Shown here in pieces: positions 27,283 through 36,542 of a stretch of DNA of 64,000 nucleotides. The position numbers and the translations under genes were made by a program. The notes beneath the pieces were generated by a model. That model worked only from the letters and a program-made list of their open reading frames with translations. It did not search any database and was not told where the DNA came from. Source of the DNA: BPJU01 sp964425225 (lineage in GTDB: Bacteria; Planctomycetota; Planctomycetia; Pirellulales; Pirellulaceae); contig CAYRMD010000016.1 of NCBI GenBank assembly GCA_964425225.1, positions 8,172-72,171 of the forward strand, given 5' to 3'. Each line of letters opens with the position of its first letter. The stretch's first letter is position 1.

Positions 27283-29364
27283 TTACTGCTGAGCACTGGG
27301 CCGGCCGGGGCGGTAGCCGGGGGTTGGGCGATGGCGCGATTGGCGTCGCGGTGCCGCAATGGGTCCCGGTGCCATCGAGTCGCAGGATGGGGTAGGTGCA
27401 TGTGCAACTTCACCAGATTGCTGCCGCGAGACTCGAATCGTATGCACATATTCGCCCTGAAACCGGCGGTTGGCGTCCGCTCGCCGCTTGAGAATGGCTT
27501 CGCGAGGAGGTCGCGACGGGATGAGGCAGTCACAGCCGTCACCAATCAAATCCTGTCGGCCCGCGCGCCGGAGAGCTTCTCGAACTTCAAAGTAGTTTTC
27601 CGGCTTGAAAAACTGCATCAATGCCCGTTGCAGTTTTCGATCTTTCAGGTGCCTGGCCACATAAACCGGTTTTTTCGTGAAAGGATCTATGCCGGTGTAG
27701 TACATAGCAGTTGCCACGTCCATCGGAGCGGGGATAAAGTCTTGAACTTGATCGGGCCGGTAACCATTGCGTTTCAAGAAAAGTGCCAACTCGATCATGG
27801 CATCCAAATCACTACCCGGATGACTGGCAATAAAATACGGCACAATGCGTTGTCTCTTACCGACTTTTTTGGATTCTTTGCGAAACAATTCGGCAAAGTG
27901 TTCGAAATCATCGCTGCACGGTTTGCGCATTAGAGACAATACTTGAGGGTTGACGTGTTCGGGTGCTACTTTCAGTTGTCCGCCCACATGATGCCGCACT
28001 AATTCGCGGATGTATTCGGGCGACCGCCGAGCCAGATCCATGCGGATACCACTGGCGACGAATACCTTGCGCACGCCTGGCACCTGGCGAGCTTGGCGCA
28101 TCAGTTCCATGAGTGGCCCGTGATCTGTGCCCAGCAATTTGCAGATGGTTGGATGGACACAGGATTGCCGCCGGCAGCGTGCTTCGACCTCAGGCCGCGT
28201 GCACCGCATCTGATACATGTTGGCCGTCGGGCCACCGATGTCGCTAATGATCCCCTTAAAGGCGCGATCCTCGGTCATGCGACGGATTTCGCCCAGTACC
28301 GACTCTTGACTTCGCGATTGGATAATGCGTCCTTGGTGGGCGGTAATCGAACAGAACGTGCAGCCGCCAAAACAGCCGCGCATGATAGTTACCGAATCTT
28401 TGATCATCTCATAAGCCGGAATCGACTCGCGATAGCTTGGATGCGGTCGACGGGTAAATGGCAATCCATAAATGCGATCCATCGCTGCTTGACTCAAAGG
28501 TAGAGCCGGAGGGTTAACCACGACGGCTTGGCGATCATGGTATTGGACCAGGCGGCGCGCGTTGTAGGGGTTGGTTTCGTTGTGGATAATGCGTGTCGCC
28601 TCAGCGAAAGCCCATTTGTCGCGACACACTTCCTCATAGCTGGGCAGTTGGATCGCGTCGTCCGGCGGCGTCTCTTTCGCTCCCAAAGCATAGGCCACAC
28701 CCCGCATGTTGCGCAGGTCGCGCACCGTCTGGCCAGCCGCCAAGCGCCGAGCAATTTCGACGATGGCTGCTTCCCCCATGCCATAGACGAGCAAGTCGGC
28801 TTTTGAATCGAGCAGGATCGAGCGCCTCACCTTGTCCGACCAGTAATCGTAGTGGGCGAGCCGTCGCAGTGACGCTTCAACTCCCCCAGCAATGATCGGC
28901 ACGCCCTTATAGGCTTCTCGAGCACGCTGGCAGTATGCCAAGGTCGCTCGATCCGGCCGAAGTCCGATTCGACCGCCCGGCGAATAGGCGTCATCGTTGC
29001 GCACTTTTTTATTGGCGGTGTAGTGATTGATCATCGAGTCCATGTTGCCGGCACTGATGCCGAAGAACAGTCGAGGTCGGCCAAAACGACGCCACGCTGC
29101 ACACGAGTGCCAATCCGGCTGGCTCAAAATGGCCACGCGAAATCCGGCCGCCTCCAGGACCCTACCCAGTATCGCCATGGCAAAACTTGGGTGATCCACA
29201 TAAGCGTCGCCGGTGACAATCACCACATCAACAGCATCCCAGCCACGCGCCTCTACCTCCGCAGATGTCATGGGCAGTGGTGCAACCGGACCATGGTCTG
29301 GTTTCAGCCACTCCACCAAGCGGTCGTCGCGAGGAGCCGCATCAGGGACTATCGGTAACTGCAT
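27283..29364 (-). CDS. YgiQ-family radical SAM protein
   Basis: 693 aa. The N-terminal domain aligns by eye with E. coli YgiQ (PLPMTSAEVEARGWDAVDVV then IVTGDAYVDHPSFAMAILGR), which supports the first ATG. The radical SAM cluster motif CX3CX2C is GCFGGCTFCSI. Conserved downstream blocks are SDIGGPTANMYQMRC, LKVAPEHVNPQVLSLMRKP and the VQDFIPAPMDVATAMYYTGI segment. The last 30 residues are an extra basic tail. Family members are radical SAM enzymes of unknown reaction. It is transcribed with the MFS gene upstream in the same direction, but 156 bp apart. Confidence 0.93.
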   Translation of the reverse strand: MQLPIVPDAAPRDDRLVEWLKPDHGPVAPLPMTSAEVEARGWDAVDVVIVTGDAYVDHPSFAMAILGRVLEAAGFRVAILSQPDWHSCAAWRRFGRPRLFFGISAGNMDSMINHYTANKKVRNDDAYSPGGRIGLRPDRATLAYCQRAREAYKGVPIIAGGVEASLRRLAHYDYWSDKVRRSILLDSKADLLVYGMGEAAIVEIARRLAAGQTVRDLRNMRGVAYALGAKETPPDDAIQLPSYEEVCRDKWAFAEATRIIHNETNPYNARRLVQYHDRQAVVVNPPALPLSQAAMDRIYGLPFTRRPHPSYRESIPAYEMIKDSVTIMRGCFGGCTFCSITAHQGRIIQSRSQESVLGEIRRMTEDRAFKGIISDIGGPTANMYQMRCTRPEVEARCRRQSCVHPTICKLLGTDHGPLMELMRQARQVPGVRKVFVASGIRMDLARRSPEYIRELVRHHVGGQLKVAPEHVNPQVLSLMRKPCSDDFEHFAELFRKESKKVGKRQRIVPYFIASHPGSDLDAMIELALFLKRNGYRPDQVQDFIPAPMDVATAMYYTGIDPFTKKPVYVARHLKDRKLQRALMQFFKPENYFEVREALRRAGRQDLIGDGCDCLIPSRPPREAILKRRADANRRFQGEYVHTIRVSRQQSGEVAHAPTPSCDSMAPGPIAAPRRQSRHRPTPGYRPGRPSAQQ

Positions 29365-29520
29365 AGAATAACGCTCAACGAATAGCGCTGTGGTCGCCTT
29401 GCAATAACGGATTGATTATCGCTTCGTAGCTTACAACCATATCAGTCTACCACATGGCGTGCTCTCAGCACAGGCTCAATCGGACACCGGATCCGCCAAA
29501 ACCTCAAGTGCAACACTCTG

Positions 29521-30900
29521 TCAAGAAAGCTTCGTGGTGGGCGTGGCTACTGCAGGGAACTTTCGCGTTGGCCAAAGTATGATTAGTGCGGCTAGTGCTA
29601 TGAGCGGGGCAAGGCCCGCCAAGGCAATGCCGAGTCCGTAGGACTGGGTCTGGTCGACGTACCGCCCCACATAGATCTGAAACAGCGATGTAACCAGCCA
29701 CGTGGTGGCTCCTAGCACGCCGGTCACCTTTCCTTGGTGACGCATCGAAAGCTCCTGGGTAAACGAGTAGTAATTGGGAAACAGCCCCAAGGCACCAAAG
29801 CCGATCAAAAGAAATAGCCCCAGCAGCAATGGACCACGGGGCAAGATTGCGGTCCACAAGGCTAATGCCGTCAGCGCGGTGCATCCGGCAAAGCTCGTCA
29901 TGCGAGCCGAGTGGATGGGCCAACCCCGCGCTGCCAAAGAGCGCGTCAAAAATCCGATCGACAAACAGCCTGCGTCCGTGGCGATGTAGTACGCCGACGT
30001 AAATAAATTCACGGTGGTGCGGTCGTAGTGATGAAATTCGCGAAGAAATTTCGGCAACCATACGCGGAAAAACTGCCAGGTAAGGTTAATCATTACGACA
30101 ACGACAACCAAAGCTAAAAAGCGGCGCACCAATAGCAGCCGATCGGCTGCCTCCACCATTTCGGCCGGCAGCGACTGAGGCGAACTTTCCATCAAAGTCG
30201 ATTGGCGAGCCAGATAACCAGGACGGGCCACGACAAACCAAGGAACTACCCAAGACATTCCCACCAAGCCAATGACGACGAACGGTCCTCGCCAACTACC
30301 CGGAAGATCGGATACCAAAGCCTGCACTACCAGTGGAGTAAAAATAGCGCCAAAAGCAGCTCCACTTTGCAGAAGGCTGTTTCCTAACGGACGTTCTTCT
30401 CGCCGCAAGATACGCTGGGTCGTTACGAGCGCACATGGCCAGTGGCCAGCTTCAAAGAATCCGAGCGTCACTCGACACAGCATCATTCCCAAATAAGCCC
30501 GTTCGGACATCGACCATGAGGCTCCATCGCAGATGAGCCCAAGGCTGTTACCGACCGCAAAGAGCCACGTACCGAGTTGTGCGCTGTAGGCCGTCAACAA
30601 CCCGGACAACGACCAGCCAATGAGTACGGCCGGATACATCCATCGCACCGGAATGCGGTCGACGAGAAATCCCACGACAAGCCCGCCAGCAGCGAAAGCA
30701 AAACCAAAGCCGGCCTCCAACTTGCCGTACTGTTCGTTGGACAGCCCCAATTCTCGCGATATGTCGGTGATCGTAAGGGATAGAGTTTGGCGGTCCATGT
30801 AATTGAGCATGGTGGCTAGCAACAATAAACCACAAAGCCACCATTTGATCGAAGCCGGGGGGCTAGGATTGACGAGCGGATGGCTAGCCGATGACGTCAT
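29521..30900 (-). CDS. MFS transporter, anion:cation symporter (ExuT-like) type
   Basis: 459 aa with 12 predicted membrane helices. The first loop has the signature LNYMDRQTLSLTITDISREL characteristic of hexuronate, phthalate and sialic-acid permeases of the ACS subfamily. Also seen are FVVGFLVDRIPVRWMYP-like cytoplasmic loop 2 and GFFEAGHWPCALVTTQRILR in helix 4. A GAGGGG site precedes the ATG. The likely substrate is a small organic anion such as a sugar acid; no catabolic genes flank it, so this is inference from the subfamily only. Confidence 0.88.
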   Translation of the reverse strand: MTSSASHPLVNPSPPASIKWWLCGLLLLATMLNYMDRQTLSLTITDISRELGLSNEQYGKLEAGFGFAFAAGGLVVGFLVDRIPVRWMYPAVLIGWSLSGLLTAYSAQLGTWLFAVGNSLGLICDGASWSMSERAYLGMMLCRVTLGFFEAGHWPCALVTTQRILRREERPLGNSLLQSGAAFGAIFTPLVVQALVSDLPGSWRGPFVVIGLVGMSWVVPWFVVARPGYLARQSTLMESSPQSLPAEMVEAADRLLLVRRFLALVVVVVMINLTWQFFRVWLPKFLREFHHYDRTTVNLFTSAYYIATDAGCLSIGFLTRSLAARGWPIHSARMTSFAGCTALTALALWTAILPRGPLLLGLFLLIGFGALGLFPNYYSFTQELSMRHQGKVTGVLGATTWLVTSLFQIYVGRYVDQTQSYGLGIALAGLAPLIALAALIILWPTRKFPAVATPTTKLS

Positions 30901-31170
30901 TTGAGCCCCTCGGATGTCTCTGCCTCAGATGCTTGCCATACGTCGCACGATCGACTAATTACCGTCATCGTCACGCTATTCGATCGCGGACAACTGTCGA
31001 TCCACGATTGTCGAAGGATCCGGCAGCGAGGTCAAGCCTTAATACGCCGCACGCCTCATGCGCCCGGCCCGAGAATTCTCCAATTGCGGTACGCTAGAAA
31101 AGCCACTTATCCGCACATGAACCTAAGTCACACAAGTCCTGGGGGATAGAGCAAAACGCGCGTTAGAAAG

Positions 31171-31241
31171 CTGGGGAGCAGGGATTCGAACCCCGACTAA
31201 CTGATCCAGAGTCAGTTGTGCTACCGTTACACTACTCCCCA
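31171..31241 (-). tRNA. tRNA-Gln (anticodon CTG)
   Basis: A 71-nt cloverleaf on the minus strand. The acceptor stem TGGGGAG/CTCCCCA has the U1:A72 pair and G73 discriminator typical of tRNA-Gln. The D arm contains GTAACGGTAGCAC. The anticodon stem ACTGA/TCAGT closes the loop CTCTGGA with anticodon CTG, and the T arm is CGGGG-TTCGAAT-CCCTG. CCA is not encoded. Confidence 0.95.
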
Positions 31242-31339
31242 GGAACAACGGCAAGCGATGTATCCTACCGCCATAAAGCCTACGGCGGCGCTAGGAGCGC
31301 GTCAAGTCGGACGTGGCTTTCGTGCATCTTGAAGGTGGG

Positions 31340-31554
31340 TGAGACTTTTTCCTTGGTTTGCCGAGCCTGGCGTACGTCTAACTTTTTCCGGCAACGAGAG
31401 ATTGACCGGATGCGTGGTCAATGTGTGTTTCGTGGCAAAGGTGTTCTGTTGAACGGCGGACCTCGGAGACGTAACCGCAAGGGACCGGTTACAAAAACTC
31501 GACGCCAAGGGCAAGGAGATTGAACGCAAAGGCGGCAAGGCGCTGAGGCGCAAC
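31340..31554 (-). repeat. dispersed repeat family 2, copy 2, and adjoining ACGC repeat
   Basis: 31340-31490 is related to 22445-22612 on the same strand (minus-strand words AACAGAACACCTTTGCC and GACGTACGCCAGGCTCGG). 31521-31554 is an ACGC repeat in plus orientation (TGAACGCAAAGGCGGCAAGG, then CGCTGAGGCGCAAC). No gene seen from 31242 to 31963. Confidence 0.6.
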
Positions 31555-31616
31555 TAGGCAATTGACGGATACCTCTTGTCTTCGTTGCGCCTCTGTGGCT
31601 TTACGTTGCATTATTC

Positions 31617-31748
31617 TGCCGCTTCCGAACGGTCGCGGCTCGGTTGGGGTGCCGTTCGCTTACCATCGCGGCTCTGTTCGGATGCCGCTCCCTAGTGGTC
31701 GCGGTTCTGGTGGGGTGCGGCTCGCTTACGGTCGCGGCTCCGTAAAGC
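31617..31748 (+). repeat. four tandem units of the 33-bp repeat
   Basis: Units start at 31617, 31650, 31683 and 31716, exactly 33 bp apart. The consensus core is TGCCGCTCCCTTACGGTCGC followed by GGCTC. Because 33 is a multiple of three, an open frame through it reads an 11-residue repeat (PLPNGRGSVGV type). Single or double units occur at 8324, 22585-22612, 23688-23745, 50945-50970 and 54713-54765. The run is followed at 31745-31795 by sequence related to the complement of 54660-54712 (TATCCATCTTCGGAAGCGAT versus TATCCCTCTTCGGAAACGAT). Confidence 0.85.
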
Positions 31749-31963
31749 TATCCATCTTCGGAAGCGATGGGGCGAACCCGGGTGCTAGAAAGCTGCTTGT
31801 CAGCCGCCCCCTACCCACACATGAGACCTACATACCTTTGCGTTAGAGTATTCTCTTTTTACGCGTCTACCAATCCGCACTCCGGGGGAACTCTACCGAA
31901 GGCAAACGCTAGTGGCTAAACTGACAGAGAAATAGCTGGGGGCGATTTTGGGGAGTGTCAGAA

Positions 31964-33649
31964 ATGGCTTATCTGGTGACACAAGTTGGCTCGGAAACGG
32001 GTAAGAAGACGGAGCTCTCGAAGCGCGAGACTCTCATCGGAAGGCATCCGGATTGTGACGTGGTCCTGGACGACAGTAATGTGAGTCGGTTCCATGCGAA
32101 AATCGTGGCGGAACCGGAAGGCCATGTCATCGTGGATCTAAAGAGTCGCAATGGCACGTGGCTAAATGGAATCCCGATAGGGGCACCGGCCTCGAACGAT
32201 CCTCGGCCGCACCCGCTGCGGGACGGCGATGAAATCCGCATCGGTGGTGTGTCATTCCGTTACGTTCGCGAACCTTTACAAGCGTTCGCTGTGCCGAATG
32301 AGAGCAGCACGCATTCGAGTTTTCAGCTTGCTGATGAACCGGAAAGTAGCTCGACGATTATCACCAAGCTTGACCTAGCGAGCGGTGCAGCAGCGCCGTT
32401 AAAAGCTTCACCCGAGGCAAAGTTGGCCGCACTGTTAGAAATCAATCGCGCGTTAGCCGATGCCCTGGCACTGGATCGGGTGTTGCCCAAGGTCTTAGAG
32501 TCGTTGTTTCGCATTTTTGTGCAAGCCGACCGCGGGTTCATTGTCCTGGTGGAACCTAATGGAGAGTTAGTGCCACGTTGGATGCACACACGGCGGCCGA
32601 AGGCAGGAGAATCGGCACGCATTAGCCGCACGATTGTCCGGCAAGTGCTGCAGACAAAGGAGGCTGTGCTGTCGGCTGACGCGGCAAGCGACAGTCGTTT
32701 CGACATGAGTCAAAGCCTTGCGGATTTCCGCATCCGCTCGCTGATGTGTGCTCCTCTGCTGTCGAGTGACGGCCAACCCTTGGGCGTCCTGCAACTCGAT
32801 ACGCTGGACCAGCGGAAGCGATTCGATGCGCAGGATCTGGAGATCTTAGCCGCCGTGGCTGCTCAAGCCGGTATTGCCATCGCCAACGCACAATTGCATG
32901 AGCAGATTCTGCGTCAAAAGACTCTGGAACGGGATCTGCATTTGGCTAATCAAGTGCAACGAAGCTTCTTGCCCTCGGAGATGCCCGGTATTCCCGGTTA
33001 TTCGTTCTATCACTATTATCGGGCAGCCAACCAGGTTGGCGGTGACTATTTTGACTATATCACCCTTGCGGAAAACCGTCTGAGCATCGTCCTTGCGGAT
33101 GTTGTCGGCCACGGTGTGGCTGCTGCCTTGCTCATGGCGCGTCTATCTGCAGAAACGCGTTTTTGTTTGGCCACGGAGTCAACCGTGGGTCAAGCACTCA
33201 ACAAACTTAACGCCCGATTCCTGGGTCCGACTCCTGATCGATTCATCACCTTGGTGGCTGGCGTGCTGGATCACGAAAAGCATCGCTTACAGATCTCGAT
33301 CGCAGGTCACATGCCTCCCCTTTGCCAGCGCACGGACGGCAGCGTGATCGAGGTTGGCGAAGATGTATCCGATGTTCCGATCGGCATTGTACCTGATGTG
33401 GCATATGCGACAGCCGAAGTCGAGATTCAGCCCGGGGAACTCTTGCTGTTCTATACCGACGGCATCAGTGAGGCGATGAATCCAGAGGGGGAGTGCTTCG
33501 GGATAGACCGGATCCGCACATTCTTGGGCCGAACAACCGGTACAGCTCAGGAAGTGGGTGAAGGATTAATTCAAGAAGTCAAACAATTCGCAGGTCGCAA
33601 CGCCCAAAGTGATGATATGTGTATCGTCTGCCTGCAACGCCAGGGATGA
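31964..33649 (+). CDS. FHA-GAF-PP2C (SpoIIE/RsbU-type) serine phosphatase
   Basis: 561 aa from ATG 31964; GGGGAG lies about 9 nt upstream, whereas the in-frame GTG at 31955 would sit on that site. An FHA domain occupies about 20-105 (IGRHPDCDVVLDDSNVSRFH then KSRNGTWLNG), a GAF domain about 150-315 (ADRGFIVLVEPNGELVPRWM; LGVLQLDTLDQRKRFDAQDL) and a SpoIIE-type PP2C domain about 340-561. The metal-binding motifs NQVGGDYFDY, LADVVGHGVAAALLMA, FYTDGISEAMN and SDDMC are all intact. The FHA domain should bind a phosphothreonine partner, so the protein likely links Ser/Thr kinase signalling to dephosphorylation of a target such as an anti-anti-sigma factor (inference). No kinase is adjacent. Confidence 0.93.
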   Translation: MAYLVTQVGSETGKKTELSKRETLIGRHPDCDVVLDDSNVSRFHAKIVAEPEGHVIVDLKSRNGTWLNGIPIGAPASNDPRPHPLRDGDEIRIGGVSFRYVREPLQAFAVPNESSTHSSFQLADEPESSSTIITKLDLASGAAAPLKASPEAKLAALLEINRALADALALDRVLPKVLESLFRIFVQADRGFIVLVEPNGELVPRWMHTRRPKAGESARISRTIVRQVLQTKEAVLSADAASDSRFDMSQSLADFRIRSLMCAPLLSSDGQPLGVLQLDTLDQRKRFDAQDLEILAAVAAQAGIAIANAQLHEQILRQKTLERDLHLANQVQRSFLPSEMPGIPGYSFYHYYRAANQVGGDYFDYITLAENRLSIVLADVVGHGVAAALLMARLSAETRFCLATESTVGQALNKLNARFLGPTPDRFITLVAGVLDHEKHRLQISIAGHMPPLCQRTDGSVIEVGEDVSDVPIGIVPDVAYATAEVEIQPGELLLFYTDGISEAMNPEGECFGIDRIRTFLGRTTGTAQEVGEGLIQEVKQFAGRNAQSDDMCIVCLQRQG

Positions 33650-34711
33650 TTACCAACACAACCGGGCTCGTCGCCGCCACAAGACCGAGCTAACCGGTGG
33701 TTTGGGCTCGGCACGGTCTGGGACAACCCAAATATTGCGAAACGTCACCGGATTGCCGTGATCCTGAAACAGAATCGGTAGCGGTTCAGGGCCTTCCGGT
33801 CGTCCATTACCGGTTTTGCGGGGTACAGCGCGGTGGTAGTGGACGCCAATTCCATTGTGAAACACCGTAATTTCGGCCTGGGTTATCTTATTGCCCTGGC
33901 TATCGAATCGGGGAGCTCGAAAATAAATATCATAGGTTTGCCACTCCAACGGCGGCAAACATACACTCAGGTCCGGTTTGCACAGCTTGTATAAAGCACC
34001 GCAACCGTCATCTAATGGATCCAAGCCAAAGGAATCAAGAATCTGCACTTCGTAACGCCGTTGCAGGTAAATGCCACTGTTGCCCCGGCCTTGGCCTCGC
34101 GCCTTGGGCATGTATGGCGTACGAAATTCCACGTGCAAGTAACAATCGCCGAAAGCCTCGCGCGTAACGGCCCCGGCTAACAAACTGCCATCCGGCGCTA
34201 AACGCACGTTGGACAGCCGGTCCGAAGCCCCGTCGGCAAACAGCACGACGGCTCCTGGTGGGGGACGTAGTCCCAGGGTGCTACTGCGGCGAGAAAAACG
34301 GACACAGTGCCATTGCCGATTGCCCAGTGAGGCCAGCCCGGTCTGGGTATCGAGGATCACTCGTCGTCCGTCGGCATCGGACAGCTCCAGACGTCCGTCG
34401 AGGCGCTTGCCCGTCAGCACGTAACCCGGCAAGATCACCGGTCCGGCGCCGGGTAAGCCTCCTTCGAACCACCTGGCTTGAAAGTGCCCATCCCCGAGCG
34501 CTACGACTTGTAGGCCGATATTTCCGGCCGCTCTACCAGCAATGGGTCTTCCCCACCATTCGCCCTGGTAAAGGAAATCGGGCTCTTGTACTTCTTCGAG
34601 GGAAATGGCCGCATTGCGGCGTGGGCGAGTTTCTTGCTCGGCACCCAGGATAGACGCCAGCGCAATAAGAACGGCTATGGTAACGCACTGCGTCGCAAAA
34701 CTACGCACCAT
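33650..34711 (-). CDS. secreted DUF1080 protein (3-keto-disaccharide hydrolase domain)
   Basis: 353 aa with a signal peptide (CVTIAVLIALASILGAEQ). The C-terminal 200 residues carry the DUF1080 pattern: DCYLHVEFRTPYMPKARGQG, RGNSGIYLQRRYEVQILDSF, LPPLEWQTYDIYFRAPRFD, FHNGIGVHYHRAVP and PILFQDHGNPVTFRNIWV. The N-terminal part is an additional beta domain with a Gly-rich repeat. Members act on sugars in the periplasm or outside; DUF1080 has a concanavalin-like jelly roll. Its stop (33652-33650) directly abuts the stop of the convergent phosphatase gene with no base between, so each transcript must read into the other. Confidence 0.88.
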   Translation of the reverse strand: MVRSFATQCVTIAVLIALASILGAEQETRPRRNAAISLEEVQEPDFLYQGEWWGRPIAGRAAGNIGLQVVALGDGHFQARWFEGGLPGAGPVILPGYVLTGKRLDGRLELSDADGRRVILDTQTGLASLGNRQWHCVRFSRRSSTLGLRPPPGAVVLFADGASDRLSNVRLAPDGSLLAGAVTREAFGDCYLHVEFRTPYMPKARGQGRGNSGIYLQRRYEVQILDSFGLDPLDDGCGALYKLCKPDLSVCLPPLEWQTYDIYFRAPRFDSQGNKITQAEITVFHNGIGVHYHRAVPRKTGNGRPEGPEPLPILFQDHGNPVTFRNIWVVPDRAEPKPPVSSVLWRRRARLCW

Positions 34712-34802
34712 GATACTCTACCCTCAAAGTTATGACGAATTTCATTGGAATTGTTAGTTTCTTTCGATCACCACCAGAATTCAAGAGCCGCGTGAGGTTG
34801 AA

Positions 34803-36287
34803 TTAGGTTAACCACGTTTCCCGCAGCTTTCGCAGGGCCTCCAGCGCCGGCTTAGCACGCTCGTTCCGATCCCAAAGCCCGCCGTGGGGAATCCGATGCG
34901 GAAGTGAATCACGACTTTGATTAAAGAGAATCCCGTGCACCGACGGCTGCGCTAACAATAACGGCACTAACTGTTCCACCCAGTACCGCTGGCTCTCCAA
35001 TGACGGGCGGTACTGTCCCCACACGGTTTGTATCTTCGGTTGCCATGCATTGGGATCCTGGTCGGCATCACTTGGAATCGTCAGCACGACGAGTAAGGGA
35101 CAATTCAGGGCTGACCAGTGATCCAGCAGGCGTGACACTTCCACCATGTCACACGGAGGACCACTGCCGGGCCAACATCCCAATTGAAGTTCCAGCCCCA
35201 CACCGGCTAAACCCAGCTCGCCACGCACGAGCATTTCAGCAAAATAAAGGGGGGACAGTTCGCCATCGGTGTGGGCCAAATACTGCCCCCAAGGTTGGTC
35301 GAATGTGACAATCATGGGGGTTTGGCTGTCGGCACGCCGCACCCGCTCGATAACCGACAAGAGCAACTTCACGCGATCTTCTTCGCACAATTGTAAATCG
35401 CCCGGTAAATTCATGGCCGATGCGACGTGCCAATACTGTACGCGGCCTCGACAATGCGCTATAAGCTGGTCGACGAATTCGATCACCGACTGTCGCAACT
35501 GGTCGAAGTCGTCTTGCCACAAAAATAACCAATCGGGTAGCACTTCGCGGTACGGACTGATCAGTGGTCCCATGCCGACACGCAACCCGCGTTGGTGGCA
35601 CCAGTGCAATTGTTGATCCAGGGCCTGCCATTGCCACTGTCCGGAGTCGGTTTGGAGGCGTCGCCAGTAGACCGGTATGGCAGCGACGTTGAATGTTTGA
35701 AGAAAGTCCGCTTCCTGCTGAGCATCTCTTGGCTCGGCTTCTAGACGCCCCACAAGCAAAGTGGGCAAGGGGCGCGTGAATTGTTTTCGAGCCGCCAGCG
35801 CGACCTCGACGACGCCACGGATGAGCGTATCGGTTACGGACAAGCTCGTGTCAATCGCCGCTTGTGCGGCGTGCAAGGCTCCCTGCGGATCAGTACGCAC
35901 GGCGAGCAACGCATCGAGAAAATGGGTTTCTGCCCGACCAATGTCGGCAGCGATCGATTCAGGAATAGAGCAACCGGCCCAAACCGCCTGGGCGTAAAAC
36001 TCGCGCACGCGTGCCAGCGTCCCGCGAGCCACTTCGATGTCCAAGCGATACGGCTCCTCTTGCTCGCGTAAACTGGCCGTGCGCAGCATAAAACAACCTC
36101 GGGCTGTCGGCCAAGCAATATACAGGCACCCTGACTCGGGAGTGCTCCGCAGAACGGTCAAACACCGGTCGCTCACCGAAACGTGACATCTCCACGGAAC
36201 ATCATCAAGTCCCACCACATAAGCCGTTTCAGCGGCATAGGGCGGAAGTTGCAATTCGGCGGGGATCGTAAAACTCAGCCTTCCCAT
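34803..36287 (-). CDS. GH10-like (endo-xylanase fold) protein lacking the catalytic glutamates
   Basis: 494 aa, no signal peptide. Residues 1-165 form a beta domain; 170-494 follow the GH10 TIM-barrel layout (FNVAAIPVYWR, LDQQLHWCHQRGLRVGMGPL, GRVQYWHVASAMNLPGDLQL, LAGVGLELQLGCWPGS). At the acid/base position the family has WDVVNE; here it is WHVASAMN (residues 286-293), with Ala at the Glu site. At the nucleophile strand (usually TELD) the sequence is LLVVLTIPSD. Classical xylanase activity is therefore unlikely; it may bind carbohydrate or have another role. The ATG lacks a clear ribosome site. The gene is divergent from purC across 255 bp that must hold both promoters. Confidence 0.8.
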   Translation of the reverse strand: MGRLSFTIPAELQLPPYAAETAYVVGLDDVPWRCHVSVSDRCLTVLRSTPESGCLYIAWPTARGCFMLRTASLREQEEPYRLDIEVARGTLARVREFYAQAVWAGCSIPESIAADIGRAETHFLDALLAVRTDPQGALHAAQAAIDTSLSVTDTLIRGVVEVALAARKQFTRPLPTLLVGRLEAEPRDAQQEADFLQTFNVAAIPVYWRRLQTDSGQWQWQALDQQLHWCHQRGLRVGMGPLISPYREVLPDWLFLWQDDFDQLRQSVIEFVDQLIAHCRGRVQYWHVASAMNLPGDLQLCEEDRVKLLLSVIERVRRADSQTPMIVTFDQPWGQYLAHTDGELSPLYFAEMLVRGELGLAGVGLELQLGCWPGSGPPCDMVEVSRLLDHWSALNCPLLVVLTIPSDADQDPNAWQPKIQTVWGQYRPSLESQRYWVEQLVPLLLAQPSVHGILFNQSRDSLPHRIPHGGLWDRNERAKPALEALRKLRETWLT

Positions 36288-36542
36288 AAGTGCACGTCAA
36301 ATGATGAGTTGCGTCTCCTAAATCATGATAGTGGCCCGTTCCCGCCGATGGGCAATGGGTACTGGACAAATGGGTTTTGGGAATGCCCCAAATTGTATCA
36401 AAGTCGATGACAAGTTTATAGTAAACGGCAACCAGGCTCACCAGCCGGTTGCCAAAGATTCCAAAGAGCCCTCTCGGTCCGGAACGCGGCGTGGCTGGTC
36501 CGCAGGTGCACCGGTCCGAGTTCAGCCAGGGAGTTCACGCCT

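Noticed and set aside
31617..31748. CRISPR-like array
   Set aside because: Units are contiguous with a 33-bp period and no unique spacers, and no cas gene is present.
31562..31846. Open frame reading an 11-residue GRGSV repeat peptide
   Set aside because: It is entirely the 33-bp intergenic repeat and flanks; the same unit occurs on both strands and in other frames elsewhere, with no ribosome site.
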